A stretch of DNA of 34,826 nucleotides from Lentisphaeria bacterium (GCA_017502435.1 JAFVUZ010000069.1:1-34826), one strand, 5' to 3'. Shown: positions 1-9,400, counted from the first letter of the stretch. The notes: generated from the sequence alone by a model not told the origin. Numbers and translations: made by a program.

Positions 1-229
1 GAGGTTAACCGAAGCGAGCCTCCCCGGCGTAGGCGAGCGAAGCGAGTCCGTTGAGGGGCGAGCCGCATTAAGCGGCGAAGGGTAAGTCCTCTGCGAAAAT
101 ATTGTAAAATATCGCAGAGGACGCCGTAATCTGCATCGGGCACAAAATAACGAAAGGATTTGAAGCGGGAAAAAGTTTTCTTTGTTACTTTCTTTTCATA
201 AAAAGAAAGTAAATATTATCTGTAACGTA
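1..229. repeat. GC-rich structured intergenic DNA with inverted repeats
   Basis: No gene is visible here. The first ~80 bases are GC-rich and carry recurring GCGAAGCGAG-like words plus a small perfect hairpin (GCCGC 62-66 / GCGGC 72-76). A perfect 11-bp inverted repeat follows: GTCCTCTGCGA at 86-96 and TCGCAGAGGAC at 112-122, with an AT-rich centre that can extend the stem. A second perfect 12-bp stem lies at 185-196 / 201-212 (TTACTTTCTTTT, loop CATA), 18 bases past the end of the CoiA-like gene. The composition contrasts sharply with the AT-rich gene next to it. It could be a multi-copy intergenic repeat or the edge of a mobile element; the window cuts it off. Confidence 0.5.
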
Positions 230-1090
230 TCAAAATCTGCTACCGGGATATTTTGTCATTAGACGATTTATTTTTCTTGCACTTGCATTAGATGGCAAAA
301 CTATTGATCTACGTACTCCTTTTGCCTGATTGATAGTTTTTGGCACTTGTTTCTGTGGCGTTTTTATAGAATTTGCAATTAATTGCCATGCATATTGATA
401 AATTTCTTTTAACTTATTTTGTTTTACGTACTCAACAAAACAATCATGAGGCATTGAAACAGCAAATACCCATTGATTTATCCTAAAAAATCCCCATATA
501 AGATTTCTCAATATTTTTTCCTTTTCATTTTCTATATCATCTGTTTTTTCAATTCTGAAATCAAAATATACAGGAACAGTTAACTCCCGCCAACATTCTG
601 GTAATAAATTATCCATAAATTTTACTTTGTATAACAAAATATTTTTTTCACGATTTATGCCAAGCGGTTCTAAATTATTAAATTTTTCATAAAAACGAAT
701 AAAATCCTTTTTCAATCTCGTTCCATCCACCACCCATATCATATTTTTATGAAATTGCTCACGAGCTAATTTAGCTCCCGCTGAAATATATGAATGTTGA
801 AATTCAACAACAAGTCCTTCCGGAGTTTTTATATCTGCAATATGAATAGGATTATCTTCCGGACATCTGACTTCCTGCCATTCTTTAGGAAAATAATTCT
901 GCCAATCCAGATGCCATTGGGTTTTAGGTTCTTTTTTTGAATAATTACACTCTTCGTTATTCTTATGTGCCCAATGCCAAGCGCGTTTCTCTCCGCATTT
1001 TGCAATAACTTCAGCCCCGCAACACAAACATTTACCTTGTGCTTTAGGAGTTGCCTCTGTTTTTATTCCATCTACTAATGCATATTTCAT
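230..1090 (-). CDS. CoiA-like nuclease family protein
   Basis: 286 residues, resembling the competence protein CoiA family. The N-terminus has a cysteine cluster (C21, C23, C24, C32) followed by the RAWHWAHK stretch that fits the CoiA zinc-finger-like lead-in (usually ending HFAH). Residues 83-100 read HIADIKTPEGLVVEFQHS, with D86, E96 and Q98 placed as in a PD-(D/E)XK nuclease core. The C-terminal ~180 residues are not recognised. CoiA acts on DNA during transformation in Gram-positive bacteria, but family members are widespread on mobile DNA, and no other competence gene is seen here. The start is 2 nt after the stop of the upstream gene, and its ribosome-binding site (GGGAGA) lies in that gene's last codons, so the two are one transcript. 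Base use is clearly more AT-rich than in the housekeeping genes of the window, suggesting transfer. The nuclease assignment is fairly safe; the role is unknown. Confidence 0.72.
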   Translation of the reverse strand: MKYALVDGIKTEATPKAQGKCLCCGAEVIAKCGEKRAWHWAHKNNEECNYSKKEPKTQWHLDWQNYFPKEWQEVRCPEDNPIHIADIKTPEGLVVEFQHSYISAGAKLAREQFHKNMIWVVDGTRLKKDFIRFYEKFNNLEPLGINREKNILLYKVKFMDNLLPECWRELTVPVYFDFRIEKTDDIENEKEKILRNLIWGFFRINQWVFAVSMPHDCFVEYVKQNKLKEIYQYAWQLIANSIKTPQKQVPKTINQAKGVRRSIVLPSNASARKINRLMTKYPGSRF

Positions 1091-1092
1091 TT

Positions 1093-1710
1093 TTATTCTC
1101 CCAATTTTTTTATTAATTCTGTAATTTGGGCAGGTTTAAGTTGTTTTTTTATCAGTTCTGAAAAATTCTCTATAAACCAGGCAGGTTTAGCATGATATGG
1201 ATTTGCGGCAAACAAACATAAAACGGATGCATCAGAACAGGGAACTTTTTTTTCTTGAAGCAAATTAAAACCAATATTTCGGGCAAGTTCAGCAACAACT
1301 GCCGCTTTGTCTGAAGCTGTTAATTCAAATAAATTAAATGCAGAACTTAAATGTTCAATCAATTTTTTTGCTTGATATATTGCATTATTGCAATTCCTTA
1401 TATCAGCAGCAGTTATACAAGACTCAATATCACGTCCTTTTGACATATCATTATCCAGAAGTTTAGGATTGGAAGAATAAAGTTCATCACTGAATAACTG
1501 AATTGCTCTCAATACGTTTTCATAATCTTCATCCGTCCAATTAGCAGGCAAATTGATCATGCTTTCCAATTGTCTTCTTACCTTTTCCGGATTTTTTGTA
1601 ACATTTAGTCCATTTCTTAATTGCCAATCCACAAATAATCTGTGGGCAATTTTTTTCAAATACTCTTTTTTGCGAAAACGTTCCTGTTTTTGTTGATTTG
1701 ACATAGTCAT
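1093..1710 (-). CDS. Hypothetical protein, first gene of the CoiA-like cassette
   Basis: 205 residues, not recognised. The N-terminal ~30 residues are strongly basic (QKQERFRKKEYLKKIAHR), and the rest looks mostly helical with no membrane segment, signal peptide or clear helix-turn-helix. The start ATG at 1710 is chosen because AGGAG lies 7-8 nt upstream; a second in-frame ATG two codons later is possible. It is cotranscribed with the CoiA-like gene 2 nt downstream. It sits directly behind a promoter overlapped by two palindromes. It could be a partner, inhibitor or regulator of the nuclease, but nothing in the sequence decides this. Confidence 0.65.
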   Translation of the reverse strand: MTMSNQQKQERFRKKEYLKKIAHRLFVDWQLRNGLNVTKNPEKVRRQLESMINLPANWTDEDYENVLRAIQLFSDELYSSNPKLLDNDMSKGRDIESCITAADIRNCNNAIYQAKKLIEHLSSAFNLFELTASDKAAVVAELARNIGFNLLQEKKVPCSDASVLCLFAANPYHAKPAWFIENFSELIKKQLKPAQITELIKKLGE

Positions 1711-1731
1711 AATATGATCTCCTTTTTATAG

Positions 1732-1779
1732 TTGGTTACATAACCAATATAATATAGTTACATAACTGCAAAAAAGCAA
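1732..1779 (-). promoter_or_regulatory. Promoter with two GTTATGTAAC palindromic operators
   Basis: On the minus strand a promoter reads TTGCTT (1774-1779), a 17-nt spacer, TATATT (1751-1756). A palindrome AGTTACATAACT (1756-1767) fills the spacer next to the -10. A longer perfect palindrome TTGGTTACATAACCAA (1732-1747) covers the expected start site near 1744. Both share the core GTTACATAAC, and their centres are exactly 22 bp apart (two helical turns). This geometry fits tight repression by a cooperative dimeric repressor. No recognisable repressor gene is adjacent. Confidence 0.65.
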
Positions 1780-1801
1780 ATCATTTTTCAAAAAAAATAC
1801 A

Positions 1802-1835
1802 AAAAAAGCCCCGTTTTAAACAACAGGGCTTTTTT
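1802..1835 (-). terminator. Inverted repeat with A/T flanks, probable bidirectional terminator
   Basis: AAAAAAGCCC (1802-1811) pairs with GGGCTTTTTT (1826-1835) around a 14-nt loop. A and T runs on both sides allow termination in either direction. It separates the CoiA cassette from the M24 peptidase gene. Confidence 0.6.
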
Positions 1836-1902
1836 GTTTTCGGATTTTTGCGGAGCAAAAAAATGAAAACATACACAAGAGTTTTTTGAAAGATAGAGAG
1901 GT

Positions 1903-1953
1903 GCAGGAGGGAAAGAAAAACTTTTTTGCAAAAAAATTTTCTTTTCCTCCTGC
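1903..1953 (-). terminator. Long hairpin downstream of the M24 hydrolase gene
   Basis: A 17-bp inverted repeat with one G-T pair, arms 1903-1919 and 1937-1953 (GCAGGAGG...CCTCCTGC), lies just after the stop codon of the minus-strand gene ending at 1971. Its layout (C/G outer stem, AAAG/CTTT middle, poly-A/poly-T centre) resembles the repeat at 34540-34582, so it may belong to a dispersed repeat family used as terminators. Confidence 0.5.
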
Positions 1954-1970
1954 AAAAAACTAATCTATCT

Positions 1971-3146
1971 TCAAATATTCAAATCGCTGTGGATTTTGTC
2001 CATTTTTTCGCTGAGGGGTACTGCACCGTCTTTGGTGATGACGTAACCGGTTTCGATACGGCAGCCGTGCCAGACGGGATGACCGAAGAAGGAGACGTCA
2101 ACACAAACGGTCATGCCTTCGGTAAGAACATCATCGGAGTTGGGACCGAAGAAAGGAGCTTCAGCTTCGTGAATACCGATAGTGTGAACGAAGGGGCAGA
2201 CGAGATATTTTGACATACCTTTTTCTTCAAAATATGCACGGGCGGGAGCGTCGATTTCGCGACCGGTTTTGCCGGGAACGAGCATTTTTTTAGTCATAAC
2301 GAATGCTTCACGGAGCATACGGAGACATTCTTTCTGGCTGTCGGTGTAAACGCCGTTGACAGGGAGATAGTCACCGACAGCAGAAGCGTAACCGTTGACT
2401 TTGGGAGAAAGACCGATCATAACAGTTTCGCCGTCAACCATTTCTTTATTGGAAGCGGTAGGAACGACAGCATTTGAACGGGCACCTGAACCGACGATAG
2501 CGGTGAAACCGAAGTTTGAAGCACCGCGTGAACGTGCGGCATATTCACCGGCAGCGGCGACCTGAATTTCAGTATTGCCGACTTTGATCTGTTCTTTCAT
2601 TGCGTCATAAGCGGCATCTGCAAGTTTGAAAGCGGCGGCGATTTTTTCGATTTCCCAAGCGGATTTGTAAGCACGCAAAGAAAGGTATTCGGGAGAAATA
2701 TCAACCATTTCAACACCGGCAAAACCTTCGCAGAGTGCACTGTAGCAGCCCTGAGGCATACGGTCAGCACCGACAAGACCAATGCGGGTGATTTTGCCGA
2801 GAGTTGCATTGAGTTCAGCAAAAAGTTTGGGGAAGTCAATAATGGTTGCAGCGGGATATTCTTCATCGGGAACCATAAAGACGGGGAAGTTGCGGGTTTC
2901 GGTGATGGCACTGTCGAGTTTGGCAAAGGGTTCGCTTTCGGGACCGCCGAGAATCATGGGTGTACCTTTGCGGGGAACAAGAACTGCACCGGATTCGAAC
3001 TGGGGACACCAACCGGTAAGATACCAGCCGTTACCGATGTTGAATTCATCATAATAGACCAGAGCGAGGTCAAGATTTTTGTTTTCGAGGATCTCGCGGA
3101 CTTTTGCGAGACGGGCTTCACTTTCAGATTTAAGCAAATAAGCCAT
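1971..3146 (-). CDS. M24/creatinase-like hydrolase (Xaa-Pro dipeptidase superfamily)
   Basis: 391 residues with the two-domain layout of creatinase/prolidase proteins: an N-terminal creatinase-type domain (about 10-150) and a C-terminal pita-bread domain (about 160-385). Conserved landmarks include EIEKIAAAFKLAD, the HTIGIHEAE histidine motif near residue 320 and RIETGYVI near the end. The usual five metal ligands are not all there. The first Asp motif (normally IDxGxxxxGYxSD) reads MIGLSPKVNGYASAVGD around 243-258, and the first Glu motif (normally EPG) reads VDVS. Only the His and last Glu are clearly kept. It may therefore be a metal-independent enzyme like creatinase rather than an active dipeptidase. 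Start ATG at 3146 has AGGAG 7 nt upstream. It is divergent from a LacI regulator with shared operators. Confidence 0.75.
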   Translation of the reverse strand: MAYLLKSESEARLAKVREILENKNLDLALVYYDEFNIGNGWYLTGWCPQFESGAVLVPRKGTPMILGGPESEPFAKLDSAITETRNFPVFMVPDEEYPAATIIDFPKLFAELNATLGKITRIGLVGADRMPQGCYSALCEGFAGVEMVDISPEYLSLRAYKSAWEIEKIAAAFKLADAAYDAMKEQIKVGNTEIQVAAAGEYAARSRGASNFGFTAIVGSGARSNAVVPTASNKEMVDGETVMIGLSPKVNGYASAVGDYLPVNGVYTDSQKECLRMLREAFVMTKKMLVPGKTGREIDAPARAYFEEKGMSKYLVCPFVHTIGIHEAEAPFFGPNSDDVLTEGMTVCVDVSFFGHPVWHGCRIETGYVITKDGAVPLSEKMDKIHSDLNI

Positions 3147-3177
3147 TTTTTTCTCCTGAGGTTAAAGGTTGAAAATT

Positions 3178-3295
3178 ATGTTAAATTTAACACGATTTTG
3201 TTATAATATAAACAAATATATAAAAAAAACAAGTATTTTTTGTGAAAAAACTTGAAAAATATTCAATGTTAAATTATTTTATAAGAAATGTTAAA
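3178..3295. promoter_or_regulatory. Divergent promoters with three phased ATGTTAAA operator copies
   Basis: The minus promoter for the hydrolase reads TTGTTT (3227-3232), 16 nt, TATATT (3205-3210). Just downstream of its start site is a perfect palindrome TGTTAAATTTAACA (3179-3192). The plus promoter for the LacI gene reads TTGAAA (3252-3257), 17 nt, TATTTT (3275-3280). ATGTTAAA occurs in the same orientation at 3178-3185, 3266-3273 (between -35 and -10) and 3288-3295 (at the start site). The offsets of 88 and 22 bp are whole helical turns. This fits a LacI-type repressor controlling itself and its neighbour, possibly by looping. Confidence 0.6.
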
Positions 3296-3311
3296 ATGAA
3301 ACGGAAAAATA

Positions 3312-4352
3312 ATGCCGCAAAAAGAAAAAAATATAAGTTTGAAAGATGTCGCAGAATATTGCAATGTCAGTCTGATGACTGTCAGCAGAGCATTCCGCAA
3401 GGATTCTGTCATAAGCCCTGATACGCGGGCGAGAATTTTAAAAGCGGCAGAGAAATTAAATTACCGCTGCGGCAACCGGAGAGGCAGACCGCAATCTGTC
3501 AGCAAACGGACTCCGAACACTCAAATACAGCTGGTTTTCGGAACTGCAAGCGGCAATATTGCTTATTTTCATATGCGGCTGCTGACCGCATTGGAACAGC
3601 AATTGTCTCTGAAAGGCTATGATTGTCTGATACGTACAGCAACCGGAGATTACGACAGTTTCATACGGCTGCTGGATAATGCCAAAAATCACAAATGCAC
3701 AGCAACTCTGCTGATGGGAGATTTTCTCAAAGAACAGCTTGAAACTCTGCTGAATACAATTCCCGGAGCAATTCTGCTGGACAATTCCGGTGACGATGTT
3801 TTTAACGGAATATACAGTTCATTTTCGTTTGACAACCGGCAGGCGGCTATCCTCGGAGTAAATCATCTGATACGGGATTGCAAAAGAAGTCGGGTATTGC
3901 TGATAAACGGATTCCGAAATCACTTTTTCTCCAATGAACTGCTTGACGGCTACAAAACGTCACTTGCTCAATGTGGAATTGAATTCGATGAATCACTGGT
4001 GCTTAATACTGACTTTTCTGCAGAATCAGCGGCTTCCGCCCTCAAAAAATTTATTCTTGACGGTGGCAAGTTTGATGCTGTTTTCACCAACGACGAAATG
4101 GCGACCGGAGTTTACCGCATACTGCATGAGTTTAACATAAAAATTCCCGAAAATGTCTCCATCTGCGGATGTGACGATCTGCCTGTAGGCAAGCAGCTGT
4201 ATCCTGAATTGACATCAATTTCACTTAATTATGCAGAACTTGCAAAGTATGCAATTGCCCATCTGACCGATTCATCAAAACACTTGACCAATGCCATTCA
4301 TGTCAAACTTCCTCCGGTTTTAAAACCGGGCAAGAGTTCTGCTGCAAAATAA
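3312..4352 (+). CDS. LacI-family transcriptional regulator
   Basis: 346 residues. The N-terminus ISLKDVAEYCNVSLMTVSRAF is a textbook LacI helix-turn-helix (about residues 8-30), followed by the hinge region. The usual YxPN hinge motif is replaced by LNYRCGNRRGRPQS. Residues ~65-340 form a periplasmic-binding-protein-like sensor domain with the typical AVFTNDEMATGVYRILHEFNIKIPENVSICGCDD and LTSISLNY blocks. The ligand cannot be read from sequence, but the divergent neighbour is a creatinase-like hydrolase and the two share operators, so it most likely controls that gene and itself. The ribosome-binding site is weak (ACGGA). A perfect 16-bp palindrome, CCGGTTTTAAAACCGG, lies within the last codons at 4314-4329. 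Confidence 0.9.
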   Translation: MPQKEKNISLKDVAEYCNVSLMTVSRAFRKDSVISPDTRARILKAAEKLNYRCGNRRGRPQSVSKRTPNTQIQLVFGTASGNIAYFHMRLLTALEQQLSLKGYDCLIRTATGDYDSFIRLLDNAKNHKCTATLLMGDFLKEQLETLLNTIPGAILLDNSGDDVFNGIYSSFSFDNRQAAILGVNHLIRDCKRSRVLLINGFRNHFFSNELLDGYKTSLAQCGIEFDESLVLNTDFSAESAASALKKFILDGGKFDAVFTNDEMATGVYRILHEFNIKIPENVSICGCDDLPVGKQLYPELTSISLNYAELAKYAIAHLTDSSKHLTNAIHVKLPPVLKPGKSSAAK

Positions 4353-4492
4353 ATTATTCTGAAATTTAATATCTGCATGCTGAAAAAATCTTTTTATTGA
4401 TCTGGTATTATTTTTTTATGTTTTTTCATATTGAAATACAATAATAGAATAGCAATTTTATAAAAAAATCAGTTTTTTTAATTTTATCCGTC

Positions 4493-4545
4493 TTGACAAA
4501 CAACTGTAATATGCCTATATTAAAATACAAGAAGTGCAGATGCAC
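4493..4545 (+). promoter_or_regulatory. Promoter and candidate operator of the GntR-type regulator
   Basis: TTGACA (4493-4498), a 17-nt spacer, then TATATT (4516-4521): a near-consensus promoter with a start expected near 4528. A 12-bp palindrome GTGCAGATGCAC at 4534-4545 lies just downstream of that start, where a bound repressor would block elongation or open-complex formation. The regulator encoded 23 nt further on is the natural candidate to bind it. Confidence 0.6.
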
Positions 4546-4567
4546 GTGTTTCACCGCAGGTATATAA

Positions 4568-5653
4568 ATGTTGAAAAAAGATAAAATTTTCAGAACCATA
4601 AAAAACAGAATAATGCATGGAGAATACAAACCGGGAGAGAAATTACCCGGTGAAAAACTTCTTGCAAAAGAACTTGGTGTGTCATTGGTAACACTTCGCG
4701 CCGCACTTGCAATGCTGCAGCATGCCGGCATTGTGAATTGTATTGACCGCAGCGGAAATTATGTTGCGGAAAATCTTGATTCCCACAAAAAATATCTCGC
4801 TGTTGTGACCGGAGATGATTTTGAAAATATCAGTGTCGCCTGCATGTATTATATCAATGAACTGCAGAAAAATCTTGCCGTTACAGGCGATAGATTGAAA
4901 ATAATCCTCAGTACTCAACTCGAAAAAAAATTCACTGAAAACAAATGGCACAGCCGTCTTGCCAAAGATAATATTTCAGGAATATTTCTTTGTGAAGGCG
5001 GCTATAACGGAAATGAAAAAAGTCTGAATTTATTGAGATCTGCAAATTTGCCTGTGGTCCAGCTTGCCGGAGTTCCTTCTGACCGTGAACTGTATGATTT
5101 TCCCATACTGTTAAGATACAGTTCTGAAACCTTCAGCTCAGGAGTAAAATATCTGATATCACTCGGACACAAAAAAATTGCAACTCTTTTTCCGCAAAAC
5201 GGCTGCATGCGCGGATTTACGCCTGAAACATACAAAGACTTTCTGACAAAAGCAGGCATACCCGAAGCAAATTCCCTTGTCTGTTATTTCAAAAAGAAAA
5301 ATCAGCTCGCAAGTATTATCAGAAAACTTATGATCCAGCCCTCCCCTCCGACTGCTTTTATGTGTTACTGCGATGCAACTGCGATGTACGCCCTTGAAAC
5401 ACTTGATGAAATGGGATACGATGTACCTGAACAGATTTCTGTAATGGGCATTTGCGGATATACTGAGCGTCTTTTTACACTCAAACCGCTGTCCGTTGTT
5501 AACTTTCATTACGATATATCAGCATCAGAGGCAGTCAAATTGATGAATGATTCCGCAAGCTGGTATGGAAAAAAACAGAATATAACCCAAATTATACCGC
5601 ATGAAATAATAGCAAGAAGCACTACTGCGGTTTGTAGTGAAAATATAAAATAA
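4568..5653 (+). CDS. GntR-type HTH regulator with LacI-like sensor domain
   Basis: 361 residues. The N-terminal ~70 residues are a GntR winged helix ([20 protein letters not shown], then [20 protein letters not shown] and [13 protein letters not shown]). Residues ~75-355 form a LacI/periplasmic-binding fold ([64 protein letters not shown]). This is the AraR-like architecture of sugar-responsive repressors. It stands first in an apparent transcript with the pseudopilin-like and glycosidase-like genes (22 nt to the next start), so it probably senses a sugar released by that system. The ribosome-binding site GCAGG is weak. The ligand is unknown. Confidence 0.9.
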   Translation: MLKKDKIFRTIKNRIMHGEYKPGEKLPGEKLLAKELGVSLVTLRAALAMLQHAGIVNCIDRSGNYVAENLDSHKKYLAVVTGDDFENISVACMYYINELQKNLAVTGDRLKIILSTQLEKKFTENKWHSRLAKDNISGIFLCEGGYNGNEKSLNLLRSANLPVVQLAGVPSDRELYDFPILLRYSSETFSSGVKYLISLGHKKIATLFPQNGCMRGFTPETYKDFLTKAGIPEANSLVCYFKKKNQLASIIRKLMIQPSPPTAFMCYCDATAMYALETLDEMGYDVPEQISVMGICGYTERLFTLKPLSVVNFHYDISASEAVKLMNDSASWYGKKQNITQIIPHEIIARSTTAVCSENIK

Positions 5654-5675
5654 TCTACACCGGAAAGGAAAAAAA

Positions 5676-6389
5676 ATGGAAAAAAGCAACAAAACAAAAT
5701 TCACCCTGATCGAACTTCTGGTCGTAATCGCTATCATTGCCATTCTGGCGGGAATGCTGCTTCCCGCACTTAACAAAGCCAGAGAACGCGCCCGCTCTGC
5801 TCAATGCATGAGCAATCAGCGGCAGATCGGTATGGCAATGGCCAATTATATTGTTGATTATAATTGGGCATTTCTTATGCATTCTCATTTTTTCGGCCAG
5901 GATACAAGCAGTGACAAAAATAAAATTTGCTGGAGCGGTATCCTCTGTTCAAAATCAAGCCAGAATGTGACATGCGGTTACCTGGACTATAACTGGACAA
6001 GCAATGGTTATGCTTACGGTGTCTGGGATTGCCCGTCTGAACCCAGAGCTTATTTCAATAACGGCCATGGCAACGTAGATTATCAGATAGCAAGACACTG
6101 GTGGGGCGGCGCAGCCGGTGCTCCCGCAGCAATTGCTCATCTTGCAGATAATTCACGGGCTCTTTTCAGAGCAGACCGCTACTCTTCTCCTTCCAGAACT
6201 CTCTATTCAAGTGATGTTCCGAAAAACGGAGACGGTAGACATTACGCCGATCCGTACCTTCTGCCTGTCGGCATTCACGGCGGATTTTTTAATGCTTCAT
6301 TCCTTGACGGCCACGGAGAAGCAATCAAAGCAAATACAAAAGTACTGAAAGCCAGTGAAGCTCCGCCTCAGTGGAAGTTTTATCAATAA
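5676..6389 (+). CDS. Pseudopilin-like secreted protein with H-X9-DG motif
   Basis: 237 residues. Residues 9-30 ([21 protein letters not shown]) are a type IV prepilin N-terminal helix with the conserved Glu at +5, followed by [23 protein letters not shown]. The C-terminal part carries [13 protein letters not shown], an H-X9-DG prepilin-associated motif. The residue before the mature Phe is Lys rather than the usual Gly, so processing by a standard prepilin peptidase is uncertain. Such proteins occur in large families in Lentisphaerota and Planctomycetota, many beside sugar-metabolism genes; no pilus or type II secretion assembly genes are here. AAGGA lies before the start. It sits between a sugar-type regulator and a secreted glycosidase-like gene (18 nt), suggesting a surface role in polysaccharide capture or enzyme display. 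That role is inference. Confidence 0.88.
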   Translation: MEKSNKTKFTLIELLVVIAIIAILAGMLLPALNKARERARSAQCMSNQRQIGMAMANYIVDYNWAFLMHSHFFGQDTSSDKNKICWSGILCSKSSQNVTCGYLDYNWTSNGYAYGVWDCPSEPRAYFNNGHGNVDYQIARHWWGGAAGAPAAIAHLADNSRALFRADRYSSPSRTLYSSDVPKNGDGRHYADPYLLPVGIHGGFFNASFLDGHGEAIKANTKVLKASEAPPQWKFYQ

Positions 6390-6407
6390 TTGAAGGAAAT
6401 ATAAAAA

Positions 6408-9400
6408 ATGAAATTGAAACATTATTTTATCGCTGCCGCTGTTGCCTTTTCTCTGCATTCAGCTGCCGCTGAACCGCAGCCGCTCGGCGGATTCAAGATT
6501 GAAAAAGGCAAAATGATCCCAGTCGGACAAAAAGGCTTCAAATCTGAAGGCGATGATGTCAAAGTCAACGAATCCGATATAACTCTTGACGGTCTCACCC
6601 ACAGCCTTGTCATTCCCGGTTCAGAAAATATTAATTGCGAAAAAGGAATGACGGTTTTCATCAAATGCCGCTGGCGCACAATGCCGGACAATAATGAAGT
6701 CAATAAAGATCTGGATGCTTTTGCTCACAAAGAAGATCAGTTTATTTTCTCACGTCAGGGAGATCGTATTTATATCAATCTTCATGACGGCAAAGACTGG
6801 AAATCAACTCTTTATTCCGGTCACATCCTGCCGAAATCAGACGGTGCGGAATTTCATAATCTCGTAATGACAGTCAAACACCATCTGGTCATCGATCAGG
6901 GAGAAGACTGGATCGAAGTCACCGCCTGGCTCAACGGCAAGCAGGTAATGAACCGCAAAGTCCCGAATTACAGAATAAATATTTCCAAAAAACCGATAGA
7001 ACTGGCCTCTGGTAAAAAATTCAGTAAACCGTGGAGTTTCGGCGGCGATGTTGCCGAAGTACAGGTATATCCCTATGTTCTCGGTCCTGCCGCCATCCGC
7101 AAACTCAGTGCATACAAGAAAGTTCATTTCAACTACCCCAAAGGCAGCAAAATCACAATGAAGGGCAGAAATTCCAGCCTCGTCCTGCTCAACGCTAAAG
7201 ATTTTGTACATCCTGTATCTTTCTTTGATAATATTGCCAAACGGGACGTTTTTGCCAACGGGTCAAGACTTTTCTCTGTCGATACACGCAAAAATACGAT
7301 AGCTGCCAAAGTATCTCCTCTCAGCCCTGAAATGAAAAGCACTCTTATTAAAAAACCGGTTCTGAAAAACGGTGTATGGTCATTCTCCATCGCATACAGC
7401 AAAGAATCATCTGCAAAAAGTCCTGTTGCTTTCAAAGCAGTATGCGATTTCACTTACAGTGCAGATCGTCTGGAATATACTCTCAGAATATCTGATACCA
7501 AAAACGGCAGGATCTCTCATGTGAATTATCCTGACGTGCAATTCAACTCTCTGAAAAACGGCACAGACTATATGCTTGTACCGCAGATGTGCGGTATCGC
7601 TTACCCGAATGCGGCAAAAAGAAACGCCAGTTTCGGCGAGATCTATCCGCGCGGTATGGCTTCCATGCAGTGCGGGGCCTTCTATGATTCCAAGGGCGGT
7701 ATCTATGTTTCTCCCGGCGATCCCGAAGGTATGATCAAAATAATCAATTATTCAGCTGCTGAAAACGGCCTTGATGCCAATACTATTTATGAAGTTTACA
7801 ACAATAAATTTCAGAACAAAGCCCGTGCAGCTGTCGAAATCTTCCGCGGAGACTGGTACGATGCCGGTTTGATCTACCGTGCGGAACAGCAGCGCAACAA
7901 ATCAAAATGGTGGCGCAAATCTCTGCCCAATACAGATACCCCCGAATGGATGCGCAACGCCACATGGTGTATAAACATCATCTTCCCGTATCTTTCTGAA
8001 AATGCTATCATCAGACTTGCCGAATACTTTGAATCTGCTCCGTCAGTATTTGTCTGGGGCTGGTGGGAAGAAGGCGGCACAAGCCTCGGTCCGAACATCC
8101 GTACAAATCCTGAAATTCTGGAATATTATCGTGCTTTGCAGAAACACGGCATCCGCATTACTCCGTACATAAACGGCAGATTGTGGCCGGACCGCGACCG
8201 TCAGGGTGAAAATTTTGAATACACAAAATACGGTATTCCGGCAGCAATAATCAATAACGGCAAGACTGCAACAGAAAATTATTCCAGTGTAAAATGTGTC
8301 ATTCTCTGCCCGTCTACCAAAACTTACAAAGATAAAATATCCGCCCTTGCATTAAAAATCATGGCTCACGGTGCCGACGGTGTTTATGTCGATCAGGTCG
8401 GTGCAGCCGCAGCTCCGATATGCACCTCAAATAAACACGGTCATGAACCAGGGGATCTCAGATCATGGTACACCAACGGCCATTACAACACCTATAATTA
8501 TATCCGGAATCATCCGACAGCCAAAGGCAAAATACTTTCAACAGAAGATCATACTGAAACCTGTGTCGGTATTTTTGATACAATGTTGCCGTGGAGATGG
8601 TTTTACAATGACATGGTGCCGCTGTTCCCGATGGTATTTTCCGGACGCACACAGTTCTACGGACGTGATAGCGCGGCAATTAATGCCCCCTTCACCAAGA
8701 CGGCCATGATGCTGAACTACGGCGAACAGCTCGGCTGGTATAATCATATCATGCTGTCTCCCCTCTGCGGTGAAATACGCCGTTTTGTAAAGCGTGCGAT
8801 CCATTCACGAATTGCCATGCTGCCGTTTTTCAATGAAGGTATGATGGCACGTCCTCCGCAGATGCTGACTGCTGTACCGCAGGCAAAAGAATATTGGGGC
8901 AATCACGGCGACAAATTCGTCACCATGCCGAGAATACAGACATCCCTCTGGCAAAAAGGTGATGATTATGCTTTGATAATCGTAAATACCTCCGATAAAA
9001 AACTTGCAGGTTCAATGAAAATTGCTCTGCCGAAAGAAAAATATCATGGACTTGTTTACCCATCTTTTGCGAAAACTGAAGAATATGCAGTACGAAGCAA
9101 TATATATAAATATGATATTCCTGCATACGGAAGTCAGATTGTTTATTTCTATCCTGCAGGCAAATGCGATGCGGCATTGAAAAAAGGATTTGACGCTTCA
9201 TTCAAGATCATCCGCAATACCATGACCGAAAAGGATCCCTTCAGTCTTGACCTTGTCTCACGTCCTTACAAAGGCAAAGTCATGGATCCCTATAAATGGA
9301 ACGACAGCGGCAAATCATATTTCATCAATGGTGCTCAAAAGCAGCCCGGCGGCGGCCTTTTCTGGATCGCCAACGGTACTATCGGAGCAGGAAAATATGA

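Noticed and set aside
184-213. CRISPR or attachment-site reading of the TTACTTTCTTTT stem
   Set aside because: A single inverted repeat without spacers, direct repeats or an integrase gene.
1926-2213. Plus-strand ORF opposite the M24 gene
   Set aside because: It is antisense to a well-supported gene and includes the terminator hairpin; the translation looks like reversed coding sequence.
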